Shown: one piece after another, positions 46,441-55,042 of the stretch
Layout of the letters: every line of letters begins with the position of its first letter
How positions within the stretch are numbered: the first letter of the stretch is position 1
NCBI RefSeq assembly: GCF_945956895.1
Contig: NZ_CAMFJF010000007.1
Coordinates: forward strand, 97,545-161,544
Source: an uncultured Allobosea sp.
GTDB taxonomy: Bacteria > Pseudomonadota > Alphaproteobacteria > Rhizobiales > Beijerinckiaceae
Reading direction: 5' to 3'
Length of the DNA: 64,000 bases
The notes under the pieces: generated by a model
Seen by the model: only the letters and a program-made list of their open reading frames with translations
Databases searched by the model: none
Told to the model about the DNA's origin: nothing
Program-made: the position numbers and the translations under genes

Positions 46441-47108
46441 GCGTCGGCATCGGCAAGGGACCGCGCAAGGCGCCCTCGCCGGCCACTCTCGCTGATGCCG
46501 ACACGCCGCATTATCATGGCCACCGCGACCGCCTGCGCGCCCGCTTCCAGGAGGCCGGTGCCGAGACACTGCCGGATTACGAGTTGCTGGAGCTGCTGCT
46601 CTTCCGCTCGATCCCGCAGCGCGACGTCAAGCCGCTCGCCAAGGAGCTGATCCAGCGCTTCGGCTCCTTCGCGGAAGTGCTCGGCGCCCCGGCCTCGCGC
46701 CTGACCGAGGTGAAGGGTGTCGGCGACGGCGTCGCGCTCGATCTCAAGATCGTCGAAGCCGCCCTGAGGCGCATGGCCAAGGGCGCGGTCGGCAAGCGGC
46801 CCGTCCTCTCCTCCTGGTCATCCGTTCTCGACTACTGCCGGATGGCGATGGCCTTCGCCGAGCGCGAGCAGTTCCGCATCCTGTTCCTCGACAAGAAGAA
46901 CATGTTGATCGCCGACGAGGTCCAGCAGACCGGCACGGTCGACCACACGCCGGTCTACCCGCGCGAGGTGATGCGCCGCGCGCTCGAACTCTCGGCCTCG
47001 GCGATCATCCTGGTGCATAACCACCCCACTCATTCATTTCGATCCCGCAGGATCACGCATAATCACGTTGAAACACTAGAGAAAACGCCCTTTTTTGCCA
47101 TTGCGTAG
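46437..47108 (+). pseudogene. radC: radC truncated by island insertion
   Basis: The N-terminal helical region ([24 protein letters not shown]) and the MPN/JAB domain are intact to ILVHNHP. Normal RadC continues with SGDPTPSRAD or similar to finish the JAMM metal site. Here the frame instead runs on as [19 protein letters not shown] and stops at 47108, giving 223 residues. The divergence coincides with the start of integrase-bearing DNA, so the gene was disrupted by insertion. Its 3' part is expected beyond the right edge. Confidence 0.88.
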
Positions 47109-47133
47109 TGGGGGCGGTTTTGGCAAATTGGGG

Positions 47134-48468
47134 GTGGTTGAAGGGATAGAAAACGGCTTTCCGTTCCCAGCAAACGATCCCCGTTTCTCCTCGACCGATC
47201 CCAATTGCGGACAAGGAGGAAACGCCATCCCAGCCCTGACCGACACCACGATCCGACATGCGCTGAAGCGCGTCGAGATCAGCCGCAAGCAGGAGAACCT
47301 CGCCGATGGCGAGGGGCGCGGCACCGGCCGACTCGTCCTCGTTCTCAAGCCGATGCCGAAGCGCGTCACGGCCGACTGGATGGCGCAACAGTGGCGTGAC
47401 GGCAAACGCACCAAGAAGAAGATCGGCGCCTACCCCTCGATGTCGCTCGCCCAGGCCCGCGAGGTTTTCAAGCGCGACTATGCCGACGTGATCCAGAAAG
47501 GCCGGAGCATCAAGATCGCAAGCGACACCCGCCCCGGCACTGTCGCTGACCTCTTCGAGGGTTATGTCGCTTCACTCAAGGCCGCCGGCAAGCCCTCCTG
47601 GAAGGAGACCGAGAAGGGCCTCAACAAGATCGCCAGCACCCTTGGGCGCAACCGCCTCGCCCGCGAGATCGAGGCCGAGGAAATCGTCGAGCTGATCCGC
47701 CCAATCTATGAGCGCGGCGCCAAGTCGATGGCCGACCATGTGCGTTCCTACATGCACGCGGCCTTTGGCTGGGGCATGAAGTCCGACAACGACTATCGGC
47801 AACAGTCGGCGCGACGCTTTCGCATCCCCTTCAATCCGGCGACAGGCATTCCGACCGAACCGAAAGTCAAGGGCACCCGCTGGCTCGACGAGGACGAGTT
47901 CGTGCAGCTCTATCGCTGGCTCGAATGCCCCGACACCCCGGTTCATCCGCCTTATACCCGCGCCGTCAGGATCATCATGCTGACCGGCCAGCGCGTCCAG
48001 GAGATCGCGAGCCTTCACATCGACCAGTGGGACGCCAAGGAAAAGATCATCGACTGGTCCAAGACCAAGAACGATCAACCCCATGCCGTTCCGGTGCCGG
48101 AACTGGCCGCGGAGCTCCTCGCATCCATCAACGTCAACGAATACGGCTGGTTCTTCCCGTCGGCCACCGATCCGTCCAAGCATGTCAGCCACGGCACGCT
48201 TTACTCGTTCATGTGGCGCCAGCGGGACCGCGGCGTGATCCCCTATGTGACGAACCGCGACCTGCGCCGGACCTTCAAGACGCTGGCCGGCAAGGCTGGG
48301 ATCTCGAAGGAAATCCGTGACCGCCTCCAGAACCACGCTTTGCAGGACGTCAGCTCCAAGCACTATGACCGCTGGCACTACATGGTCGAAAAGCGCGCCG
48401 GCATGGCAAAATGGGACAAGTTCGTTCGCGCCATGCTCGCCAAGAAACGGCTGAAGGCGGCGGCATGA
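47134..48468 (+). CDS. Tyrosine-type site-specific integrase
   Basis: About 415-445 residues. A DUF4102 arm-binding domain (KRTKKKIGAYPSMSLAQAREV) is followed by a SAM-like core-binding domain and the catalytic domain, with arginine in LTGQRVQEIASLH, RDLRRTF (the usual histidine of HxxR is Arg), LQNHALQD and tyrosine in SKHYDRW. A strong Shine-Dalgarno (aaggagg, 47,213-47,219) lies seven bases before an ATC at 47,227, exactly where the domain begins; no ATG/GTG/TTG is there, so I list the nearest upstream GTG. The real start may be the ATC. Confidence 0.9.
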   Translation: MVEGIENGFPFPANDPRFSSTDPNCGQGGNAIPALTDTTIRHALKRVEISRKQENLADGEGRGTGRLVLVLKPMPKRVTADWMAQQWRDGKRTKKKIGAYPSMSLAQAREVFKRDYADVIQKGRSIKIASDTRPGTVADLFEGYVASLKAAGKPSWKETEKGLNKIASTLGRNRLAREIEAEEIVELIRPIYERGAKSMADHVRSYMHAAFGWGMKSDNDYRQQSARRFRIPFNPATGIPTEPKVKGTRWLDEDEFVQLYRWLECPDTPVHPPYTRAVRIIMLTGQRVQEIASLHIDQWDAKEKIIDWSKTKNDQPHAVPVPELAAELLASINVNEYGWFFPSATDPSKHVSHGTLYSFMWRQRDRGVIPYVTNRDLRRTFKTLAGKAGISKEIRDRLQNHALQDVSSKHYDRWHYMVEKRAGMAKWDKFVRAMLAKKRLKAAA

Positions 48469-48677
48469 GGCTCCGGCGCCCCCACGCCCGCGCCTCGATC
48501 GCCCTGGCGACACTGTGGAAAATCACCGCCGACACGCACGATCGCGTGTCGGCATACCTTGCAAGCGTATAGGTCCGCCCCAAGCAGACTCCATGATCGC
48601 CGGAAGTGACCGGCTGTGGCTTGGAACCCGCGAGCCCGCTATGCGGCTGCCGACAAGACGGAAGTGAGAACACGATC

Positions 48678-49115
48678 ATGCGTATCGCAATCGGCCTGGC
48701 GTTGCTGGGAGCGCTGACCACGGCGACGGCGGCCAAGGCCGATCCCTGCAAGGCCATACCCGACCGTGGCCCGATGCCGGCGTATCTCCATCGCGGCGCG
48801 CACTTTTCCGGCCCCGTGGTCTATGTCGGGGATGGCGATTCCCTGTGCGTGGCCGTGGGCGAAGGACCAGCGAACTGGGTGGAGATACGGCTGGAGGATT
48901 TCTACGCACCCGAACTCCATTCCCCTACCGGTCCCGAGGCCAAGGCCGCGCTGGAAAGGGTCGCCCTGGGCCGGAACGCCGAGTGCATCGCCAATCGCCA
49001 GTCTTACGACCGCGTGGTGGCCACCTGCCGGATCGGCGGCCGCTCCATCGGCGATCTGTTGAGAGCGGCCGGGAGTATCGAGGGCGGCAACGGATACGGC
49101 CAAGGCAAGCATTAA
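48678..49115 (+). CDS. Secreted SNase-like nuclease
   Basis: 145 residues with a signal peptide (MRIAIGLALLGALTTATAAKA). VYVGDGDSLCVAVGEG, VEIRLEDFYAPE, GPEAKAALE and YDRVVATCRI follow the order of staphylococcal nuclease: the arginine in IRL, glutamate in APE and arginine in YDR are kept, while the aspartate before APE is Tyr. Periplasmic or secreted nuclease, or a degenerate OB-fold relative. Between integrase and the convergent exonuclease gene. Confidence 0.75.
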   Translation: MRIAIGLALLGALTTATAAKADPCKAIPDRGPMPAYLHRGAHFSGPVVYVGDGDSLCVAVGEGPANWVEIRLEDFYAPELHSPTGPEAKAALERVALGRNAECIANRQSYDRVVATCRIGGRSIGDLLRAAGSIEGGNGYGQGKH

Positions 49116-49133
49116 CCCGGCCTTTGACGGGGT

Positions 49134-50024
49134 TCAGATTCGGTCTGAGAACCGATCATACGCATCGATCCGCCGGACAGGGGGATCGACCTCATACCGA
49201 TAGATCTCCGTTCTCAAGAACCGCACCTCCGCCTCGCGTTGAGCCTCGGGAACGTCGATATACCATGCGCGCGGCTGCGGGCCGGGATCGCCGTTCCAAC
49301 GGTATCCCCGCGCTTTGAGGACGTCCTTGAGGTCGAAGGGCGAGTTCTCCGCCCAGATGCGCCAGGAAACGGCACGAGCGCCCTCCAGGAGGCGACTAAG
49401 GCCCGTAACGCCAGATCGGGGCAGCACCGTCGCCAGCAACTCGACCGTAGCAAGACAGTCGTGCATCGCGCGGTGGCGGTCATAGAAGAAGCCGGCGGCC
49501 TGGGCGAGATAGGCGAGTTTCGTGCCCTCGAACCCCTCCGCTGCCCAATCGATCTGGCTGAGCGAGCATGCCCACGGCTTGGTCGTGAATACGTCGCTGA
49601 ATCGTTCAAGGAAGCGGCGGTCGAACGCCGCGTTGTGCGCGATGACGAGCGAAGCCGGCGCCGCGAATGTGGCCACCACGGTGGGGTCGATGATGTGGCC
49701 AGCCACCATCTCGTTGGTGATGCCGGTGATCGCGGTGATTTCCGGCGTGATCGGCTCGCTCGGCTCGCGCAGCCCCTGGAAGCTGTCGCCCACGCAAAAA
49801 ACGGTACCATCCAAACCGTATTTGAATGGCGTCATGGCGAGTTCGATGATCTCGTCACGCTGAGGATCAAGCCCCGTGGTCTCCACATCCACCAGCATAC
49901 CGAGCCGCACCGGCATACCAGGAGGCGGCGTAGTGGATGGGCGCGACTTGAGACGGCGAAGGACCCGATAATCCCCTGTCGCCTCCAGCGTCTGCGCCAT
50001 GGCCTCCAGAGGGTCAGAAGTCAT
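49134..50024 (-). CDS. DEDDh-family 3'-5' exonuclease (DnaQ-like), last gene of the defence operon
   Basis: 296 residues from the ATG at 50024 (MTSDPLEAMA). All exonuclease residues are present: Asp and Glu in LVDVETTGLDPQ, Asp in IAHNAAFDRRF, and His/Asp in HRAMHDCLATVELL. The catalytic domain (about 40-215) is followed by about 80 residues with a different character (KDVLKARGYRWNGD, PRAWYIDVPE). It overlaps the herA-like gene by 11 nt, so it is probably co-translated with it. It could degrade phage or free DNA ends; this is inference. Confidence 0.9.
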   Translation of the reverse strand: MTSDPLEAMAQTLEATGDYRVLRRLKSRPSTTPPPGMPVRLGMLVDVETTGLDPQRDEIIELAMTPFKYGLDGTVFCVGDSFQGLREPSEPITPEITAITGITNEMVAGHIIDPTVVATFAAPASLVIAHNAAFDRRFLERFSDVFTTKPWACSLSQIDWAAEGFEGTKLAYLAQAAGFFYDRHRAMHDCLATVELLATVLPRSGVTGLSRLLEGARAVSWRIWAENSPFDLKDVLKARGYRWNGDPGPQPRAWYIDVPEAQREAEVRFLRTEIYRYEVDPPVRRIDAYDRFSDRI

Positions 50025-52050
50025 CGTCCGGCGCTTCGTTTTCCGCCATCGGTTCTCCTCCAGCCGCCATTGCGGCCTCGGCTGGCCGAAGCGTGAGGCG
50101 GATGTCAGCGGTTCGACCTTCTTCGTGGAACCACAGATCGACCACGGCGGTATCGTCGCTCCGCGGTCGCGGGGATGCTTCCCTGACCTTGAAGGTCGTT
50201 GGCAAATTGACCGACGTTCCAAACACCAGCGCGTGCTGCCGCGGCAAAGACGGCAACCGCTTCAGGACCGACTCTGAAATGAATGGCGTCATCTGGCGGA
50301 TCTGGGAGAGATCGTCGGGATTCTGGATGCGGTGAACCAGAAAGTTGGAGCACTGGCTGAGGACCGTCTTGGACAGCTCGCTCGGGCGCTGAGACGCCAG
50401 AAGCACGAACATGCCGTATTTGCGTCCTTCCTTGGCGATGCGCTCGAATATCTTGGTCGCGTCCACGGCGTAGCGGGACGGCGTCGCCGAGATGTAGCGG
50501 TGCGCTTCTTCCAGCAGAAGGTGGATCGGGAAGCGATTGCGCGGATCGGCTCGCCGGAGCAGGCGAAATAGCATCCGCGCGATCACGGCGCTGACCAGCT
50601 CGACCACCTCGTCTTCAACATCATTCATGTCGATGATGATGATCTGATTGGCCTTGGTGTGACCGGCTCCCTTGCCGGTCAGGCCGACCAGCCGGGCGAG
50701 GAAATCCAGCTCTCCATCGCCCGCAACCGCCCCTACCGCCTCATGGCGGAGAAATTCATACTCCCGGCGATCTTCCAGCGCCTGGAAGCGCGTCACCATC
50801 TGGGAGCAGTAGTCGCGGATTTGCCGATTGCCGTGCGCCTCCGCATAGAGGATCGCGAGGTCTATTGCGTCCCCGAGTGCCGCAAAGTCGAATGGCAGAT
50901 TTTGATAATTTGGAAGCTTCAAATCCTCCAACTCGAAGCCATTCGGGCCAACCAGATAAGCATCCAGACCCGCAGGGTTGGCCATTTGGCCAAAATTGAT
51001 CGCAATGAATGGCCGGATTTTTGCCGCGTTGATCTCGTTCGTGCTGAAGCGCTGGAGGATACCAATGATCCGATCATGCTTGGACGGGCTCGAAGAGTCG
51101 TCGCGCATGATCTGGGTGATGCACTTGGCGAGGATGTGATTGCGGACGCTGTTGAGTTCCGCGGCCCCCACATTGGAGAACAAGGTGGAAAGCCCGAGCG
51201 CCATGCGCAGGATGGGCACCTGAGTGCGCTCGCTGGCTTGCAGCAACAGCTCCCATTCCGCCAGTTCCAGGAACCAGTGCGGCAAGCGGAAGCCCGCCGC
51301 CGTGCCGTCGAGGACGACACGCTCGACCCCGATGGCCCCCTCCTTCGCGGAAGCGTTCAGAGCGGCGTGATACTCGCCATTGACATCGAAAACGATGAAC
51401 GTCGCGCCGCGGGCGTGATGCTCCTCCGGCTTGCTGAAAAGGGACTGCAAGACCGAGGCGACCGTGCAGGACTTACCGCTGCCGGTGTTGCCCAGGACGG
51501 CGACATGACCGCCGAAGAACTCGTTCAGCCGGACCTTGATGTCGTAGTTCTCGAACACCACCGACTTGCCAATCGGCAGAACCCGGTAGCGCGTGGCCAC
51601 TTCGGGTTGGCAGGCGCCGCCATCCGGGCCGACTGACGGCTCGACGGCCGCCTCGGTCTCAAAGATGCGATCGAGTTCGCCATCCAGCGCATAGAGTGCG
51701 TCCGCATACAGAGACGGGAAGACGGACACACCGAAACGGAACGCGCCACCACGCATCGGCAACATGCCGACGGGCACCACGTCCAGATATTTCGACGAGC
51801 CGGCCCGGTCGAAGTCGCCTCGCTCGGACGGCGTGCTCGCGTCACGTTCACGCAGGCCGACAACCTCGACCACGACATATTCCGACTGCGACGGAATCAT
51901 CAGGAACGATCCCAGCCGCGCCACATAATGCACGCCGTCGAAGCCAACGACCGTGAAGTTGTCGGTGCCGACGTGCATCTCCACGACAAAGCGGTCGGCC
52001 GCGACCGAGACCACCTTGCCGATCGCGCGCTTGCGATCGTCGTGGCTCAT
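50014..52050 (-). CDS. HerA-type DNA-translocating ATPase (SIR2-HerA defence)
   Basis: 678 residues. An N-terminal HAS-barrel-like region (1-110) precedes the FtsK/HerA ATPase: Walker A GNTGSGKSCTVASVL, Walker B with LLLEEAHRYI, and the sensor-like LASQRPSELSKTVLSQCSN. HerA ATPases form hexamers on DNA. With SIR2 partners they make an anti-phage complex in which HerA assembles the SIR2 ring (established for homologous pairs). The ATG overlaps the SIR2 stop by four bases. Confidence 0.93.
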   Translation of the reverse strand: MSHDDRKRAIGKVVSVAADRFVVEMHVGTDNFTVVGFDGVHYVARLGSFLMIPSQSEYVVVEVVGLRERDASTPSERGDFDRAGSSKYLDVVPVGMLPMRGGAFRFGVSVFPSLYADALYALDGELDRIFETEAAVEPSVGPDGGACQPEVATRYRVLPIGKSVVFENYDIKVRLNEFFGGHVAVLGNTGSGKSCTVASVLQSLFSKPEEHHARGATFIVFDVNGEYHAALNASAKEGAIGVERVVLDGTAAGFRLPHWFLELAEWELLLQASERTQVPILRMALGLSTLFSNVGAAELNSVRNHILAKCITQIMRDDSSSPSKHDRIIGILQRFSTNEINAAKIRPFIAINFGQMANPAGLDAYLVGPNGFELEDLKLPNYQNLPFDFAALGDAIDLAILYAEAHGNRQIRDYCSQMVTRFQALEDRREYEFLRHEAVGAVAGDGELDFLARLVGLTGKGAGHTKANQIIIIDMNDVEDEVVELVSAVIARMLFRLLRRADPRNRFPIHLLLEEAHRYISATPSRYAVDATKIFERIAKEGRKYGMFVLLASQRPSELSKTVLSQCSNFLVHRIQNPDDLSQIRQMTPFISESVLKRLPSLPRQHALVFGTSVNLPTTFKVREASPRPRSDDTAVVDLWFHEEGRTADIRLTLRPAEAAMAAGGEPMAENEAPDDDF

Positions 52051-53369
52051 GCCTCGCCATCCTTAGGCTCGTCGTCCCTTTTCGGCGCCAGCTCGGACAA
52101 CACCTTGCGAACGGCGTCATCGATCCTGTCGCTGGGACGCTGCGGCATGAAATGCTCGACGATCATGTCGAAGTAGTGCGCCGTCGTCCCCTCGGCAGGA
52201 CCGTCGCCCCCGATGATCCAAATGCGCGGGTCGCGCAGTGCCCGCAGCTTGGCGATCTCTCCACCCATATCCGGCGCCGCGAAGATCACCAGACGGAAAG
52301 TCGGGATCGTCAGCGCCTGGTAGATGATGTTGTTCAGGTGCTCGTCGCCGAAGGCGTAGCCGGCCGTGATGAGAACGCTCTGCTCGCGCACGATCCGGGA
52401 CTGAAATTCCCGGAACAGGTCCGCGTAGGGCGAGCCGAGCGAAGAGTTCTGCTTCGCCGGCGTCGGATAGATCAGCATCTGGTTCGTGGACTCCGGCGGC
52501 CAGACCTCCTTGATCGGGAACAGGCCATGATCGTCCTCGGTCCAAGTGACCGAACCATGCAATTTGCAGAGATAGACGAAGGCGTCGACGGCGGTCCATT
52601 TGCGGCTGGCGACGTCGAGCTGCTCGGCCAGGGCATAGCGGAAGATCGCCGGGTTGAAGCGGCGCTCAACCACGCCGGAAAAGCCGTTGGCATAGGGAAT
52701 GCCCAGGCGATCCATCGCCAATTCGCTGAAATGATCGTAGTTGGTCGTGAACACCCACGGCCGGGGCAAGGACCGATCTCGCAGGACCAACTTCTTATAG
52801 AACCGCTCGTAGAGGTCGCGCACGGTGGTGTCGCCCTCCGTGGCGAAGGCCCCTTGGGTGACACGGGTCCATAGGAAGTCCTGGACCTTCTTGATGATGC
52901 CGTCGAGAACAGCGCGGTAGGGGTGAAGATCGGGATTCTCGCTCTGGCGCAGCACGAACCGCTGCGCGAACAGCACCTCCATCAGCCGTTCCAGGTTACG
53001 GCTGTAATCCTGCGCCAGGTCGATCCCGAGCGCATCGAGATAGCCGAGTTCGCCCTTGGTCAGCCGCCACGGCGCCGGGGCGGCGCCGGCTACCGGCGGA
53101 TCGGCGTAGAATCCCGCCGCACGCGCCTCGAGGGTTTCCCCACAAAACTCCTTGGCCAGGGGTGCCATGGTCGCGATGCCGAGTTCCTTTTTGCCCTTCA
53201 TCAGGGAGGAACATCCAGCGCCGAGCAGAAACGCGATATTCTTGGCGTTCATGGCCTCGGAAATGGCCTGACGAACGCTCTCGGCGCCCTTGTTCCAATC
53301 AAGATCTGAAGGTTCGGCGTCGCCGTTCCGCAGAAACTGGAATTTTCGCTCCTCTTCGACTTCGCTCAT
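52047..53369 (-). CDS. SIR2-domain NADase-type defence effector
   Basis: 440 residues from the ATG at 53369 (MSEVEEERKFQF). SIR2_2-family motifs: NIAFLLGAGCSSL (NAD loop), WVFTTNYDHFSE (catalytic Asn), YLCKLHGSVTW (catalytic His) and TAGYAFGDEHLNN. Such proteins deplete NAD+ upon phage infection when paired with HerA. No other enzymatic domain is fused. It starts 23 nt after the AbiEii stop and is followed with overlap by the herA-like gene. Confidence 0.93.
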   Translation of the reverse strand: MSEVEEERKFQFLRNGDAEPSDLDWNKGAESVRQAISEAMNAKNIAFLLGAGCSSLMKGKKELGIATMAPLAKEFCGETLEARAAGFYADPPVAGAAPAPWRLTKGELGYLDALGIDLAQDYSRNLERLMEVLFAQRFVLRQSENPDLHPYRAVLDGIIKKVQDFLWTRVTQGAFATEGDTTVRDLYERFYKKLVLRDRSLPRPWVFTTNYDHFSELAMDRLGIPYANGFSGVVERRFNPAIFRYALAEQLDVASRKWTAVDAFVYLCKLHGSVTWTEDDHGLFPIKEVWPPESTNQMLIYPTPAKQNSSLGSPYADLFREFQSRIVREQSVLITAGYAFGDEHLNNIIYQALTIPTFRLVIFAAPDMGGEIAKLRALRDPRIWIIGGDGPAEGTTAHYFDMIVEHFMPQRPSDRIDDAVRKVLSELAPKRDDEPKDGEA

Positions 53370-53392
53370 ATACCCCCGATCCCCCCAGTTTC

Positions 53393-54409
53393 TTATTTGG
53401 CCGCGCTGTTCGCGCGCGCGGCTATATCGGCGCACCGCGCCATGAGCGCCTCGAACGGCTCTGCGTCATCGAAGAGCAGCCCATCCTCGACCATGCGGGC
53501 ATAGTCGTCCTCCAGCGCCTTCGCGCCGTCGCCAACCGGCACGAGCTGCAAGCCCCCGTTGACGGCCGCTGCGTAGTCAATCGGCGTGCGGTCGGCGGCC
53601 TTCTCCGCGAAGAACATCGACTTGTGGCGCGCGACCGCGTTGGCCAGTTCGCGATCGGCGAAAGCGGCTTCCGCGAAACCGGCTTCATCCAGCCGGGCAA
53701 CATCGTGCCAGTGTCGTGCGAAGCGGTCTCCGCGCAGCCGCTCCTGAAGGCAGAAGACATGGATGGCGGTCGCCTTCTCCCAGAAGGTCCGCTCCGCGTG
53801 CATGACGCGCGGCCGCGCCGTCGGGAATATCAGCCCGTCGATCAGGCCGGCCGCATCGCAGACGACATCGCGCAGGCTCGCCGGTTCGCCCGTCGAGCGG
53901 GCGCCGAACTCCAGCATGACGCTGGGCGCGACATAGCCGGACCCGGCCGCGGTCGCTTCATAGTCGATAAAGAGCTTGTCATCCTCGACGCGAATGGCCG
54001 CCGCCAGACCCTCGGCGGCCAGCGCGTTCGCGATCACGGGCTGGACGGCCTCCGCGACCCATGCCGGCAACCGCCTGCGGACCTCGCTGGACCAGCGCTT
54101 TTCCTCGCTGCGGGTTTTCGGCAGGCCCTCGTCATTGTCCCCGACCAGATCGGGCGCGATCGCCCGAATGTCGTAGGTCAGATCCACATCCTCCGAAAAC
54201 CGGCGAATGACCTGATAGGCTTTCGACAGCGACGTGCCGCCCTTGAACACCAGATGCTCGCCGAGCGGCGCGGCGTAGAGGGTCGCCAGCGCCCACACGA
54301 CCCACACATCCTTTTCGAGAAGATGGGTAGGACGGCCAGAACGGTCGGCAGCGACGCCCAGCGCATCGCGCCGATCCTCGGCCGAAAGCTGGAGAAAAAC
54401 GTCAGCCAT
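53393..54409 (-). CDS. AbiEii/AbiGii-type nucleotidyltransferase toxin
   Basis: 338 residues. The DNA polymerase beta-like nucleotidyltransferase motif FKGGTSLSKAYQVIRRFSED is followed by VDLTYD, matching AbiEii toxins of type IV toxin-antitoxin systems; KATAIHVFCLQERLRG with DRFARHWHDVARL is the second conserved block. Related toxins transfer nucleotides onto tRNA or other acceptors to stop growth. It overlaps the antitoxin gene by eight bases and precedes the SIR2 gene by 23 nt. Confidence 0.92.
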   Translation of the reverse strand: MADVFLQLSAEDRRDALGVAADRSGRPTHLLEKDVWVVWALATLYAAPLGEHLVFKGGTSLSKAYQVIRRFSEDVDLTYDIRAIAPDLVGDNDEGLPKTRSEEKRWSSEVRRRLPAWVAEAVQPVIANALAAEGLAAAIRVEDDKLFIDYEATAAGSGYVAPSVMLEFGARSTGEPASLRDVVCDAAGLIDGLIFPTARPRVMHAERTFWEKATAIHVFCLQERLRGDRFARHWHDVARLDEAGFAEAAFADRELANAVARHKSMFFAEKAADRTPIDYAAAVNGGLQLVPVGDGAKALEDDYARMVEDGLLFDDAEPFEALMARCADIAARANSAAK

Positions 54410-54995
54410 AGGCCGCCTTTCCGACGCGCTGCGCGAGCCAGGTCGGAAGCTGCGGCGCGGCGGCGACCAGTTCGCCGAATACGCCGGGCGGCATCTTCCG
54501 CTTCAATGCCGTGAGCGCGGCCTCCGCCTTTTCCGGGCCGAGCCAGGCCAGCGCCCGCACAGCCTCCCCCGCCGGCCGGTTGGCCAGGGCCAGTTGCCAG
54601 CGCGGCGCGTGCCGCAATTCCACGACCTGCTTGCCAAGGTGCATCTTTCGGCTGCGCCCGGAGGTCAGATAGACCGAGCGGACAGGCACCTGCGTCGTCA
54701 AGCCAAGGGCGTTCGCCGCGGCGGCGCCGTTCGAGACGATGATCTCCCCCTTTTGCGTCGCAAGGGCCTCGACAGCCTGCTCGACCGAAGGTGCGCGCGT
54801 GCCGAACCGGCTGACGATGGGACGCAGATAGACGCCGCGACCAGCGCGGATGAGCTGCCCGCGCTCGGACAGACGCGACAATGCCTGATCCACGGCCGCC
54901 CGGTTTCCGAGGTGGAGCAGGCTCTTGGCGGACACGGGAGCGCCTTCGGGGAGCCCCGTCGCATGTGCCAGAATCTGTTCGGTCAGCCGTGTCAT
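54402..54995 (-). CDS. DUF6088/AbiEi-type antitoxin
   Basis: 197 residues from the ATG at 54995 (MTRLTEQIL). The N-terminal winged helix (VDQALSRLSERGQLIRAGRGVYLRP) and the following VEQAVEALATQKGE segment match DUF6088/AbiEi antitoxins, which neutralise the partner and repress their own promoter. An inverted repeat lies 11 nt upstream of the start. First gene of the five-gene minus-strand cluster. Confidence 0.9.
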   Translation of the reverse strand: MTRLTEQILAHATGLPEGAPVSAKSLLHLGNRAAVDQALSRLSERGQLIRAGRGVYLRPIVSRFGTRAPSVEQAVEALATQKGEIIVSNGAAAANALGLTTQVPVRSVYLTSGRSRKMHLGKQVVELRHAPRWQLALANRPAGEAVRALAWLGPEKAEAALTALKRKMPPGVFGELVAAAPQLPTWLAQRVGKAAYG

Positions 54996-55005
54996 CGTCT
55001 TGTTC

Positions 55006-55042
55006 CTGTCGGAAACATATACGAGTTTCTGACAGTTTTCAA
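55006..55042 (-). promoter_or_regulatory. Promoter with overlapping operator for the antitoxin-led operon
   Basis: On the minus strand ttgaaa (55,042-55,037) and tatgtt (55,019-55,014) are separated by exactly 17 bp, a good sigma-70 layout. An inverted repeat, ctgtcagaaac / gtttccgacag (11-bp arms with one mismatch, 8-bp spacer, 55,006-55,035), covers the -10 and the spacer. The ATG follows 10 nt later, so the transcript has a very short leader. This fits AbiEi-style autorepression. Confidence 0.65.
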
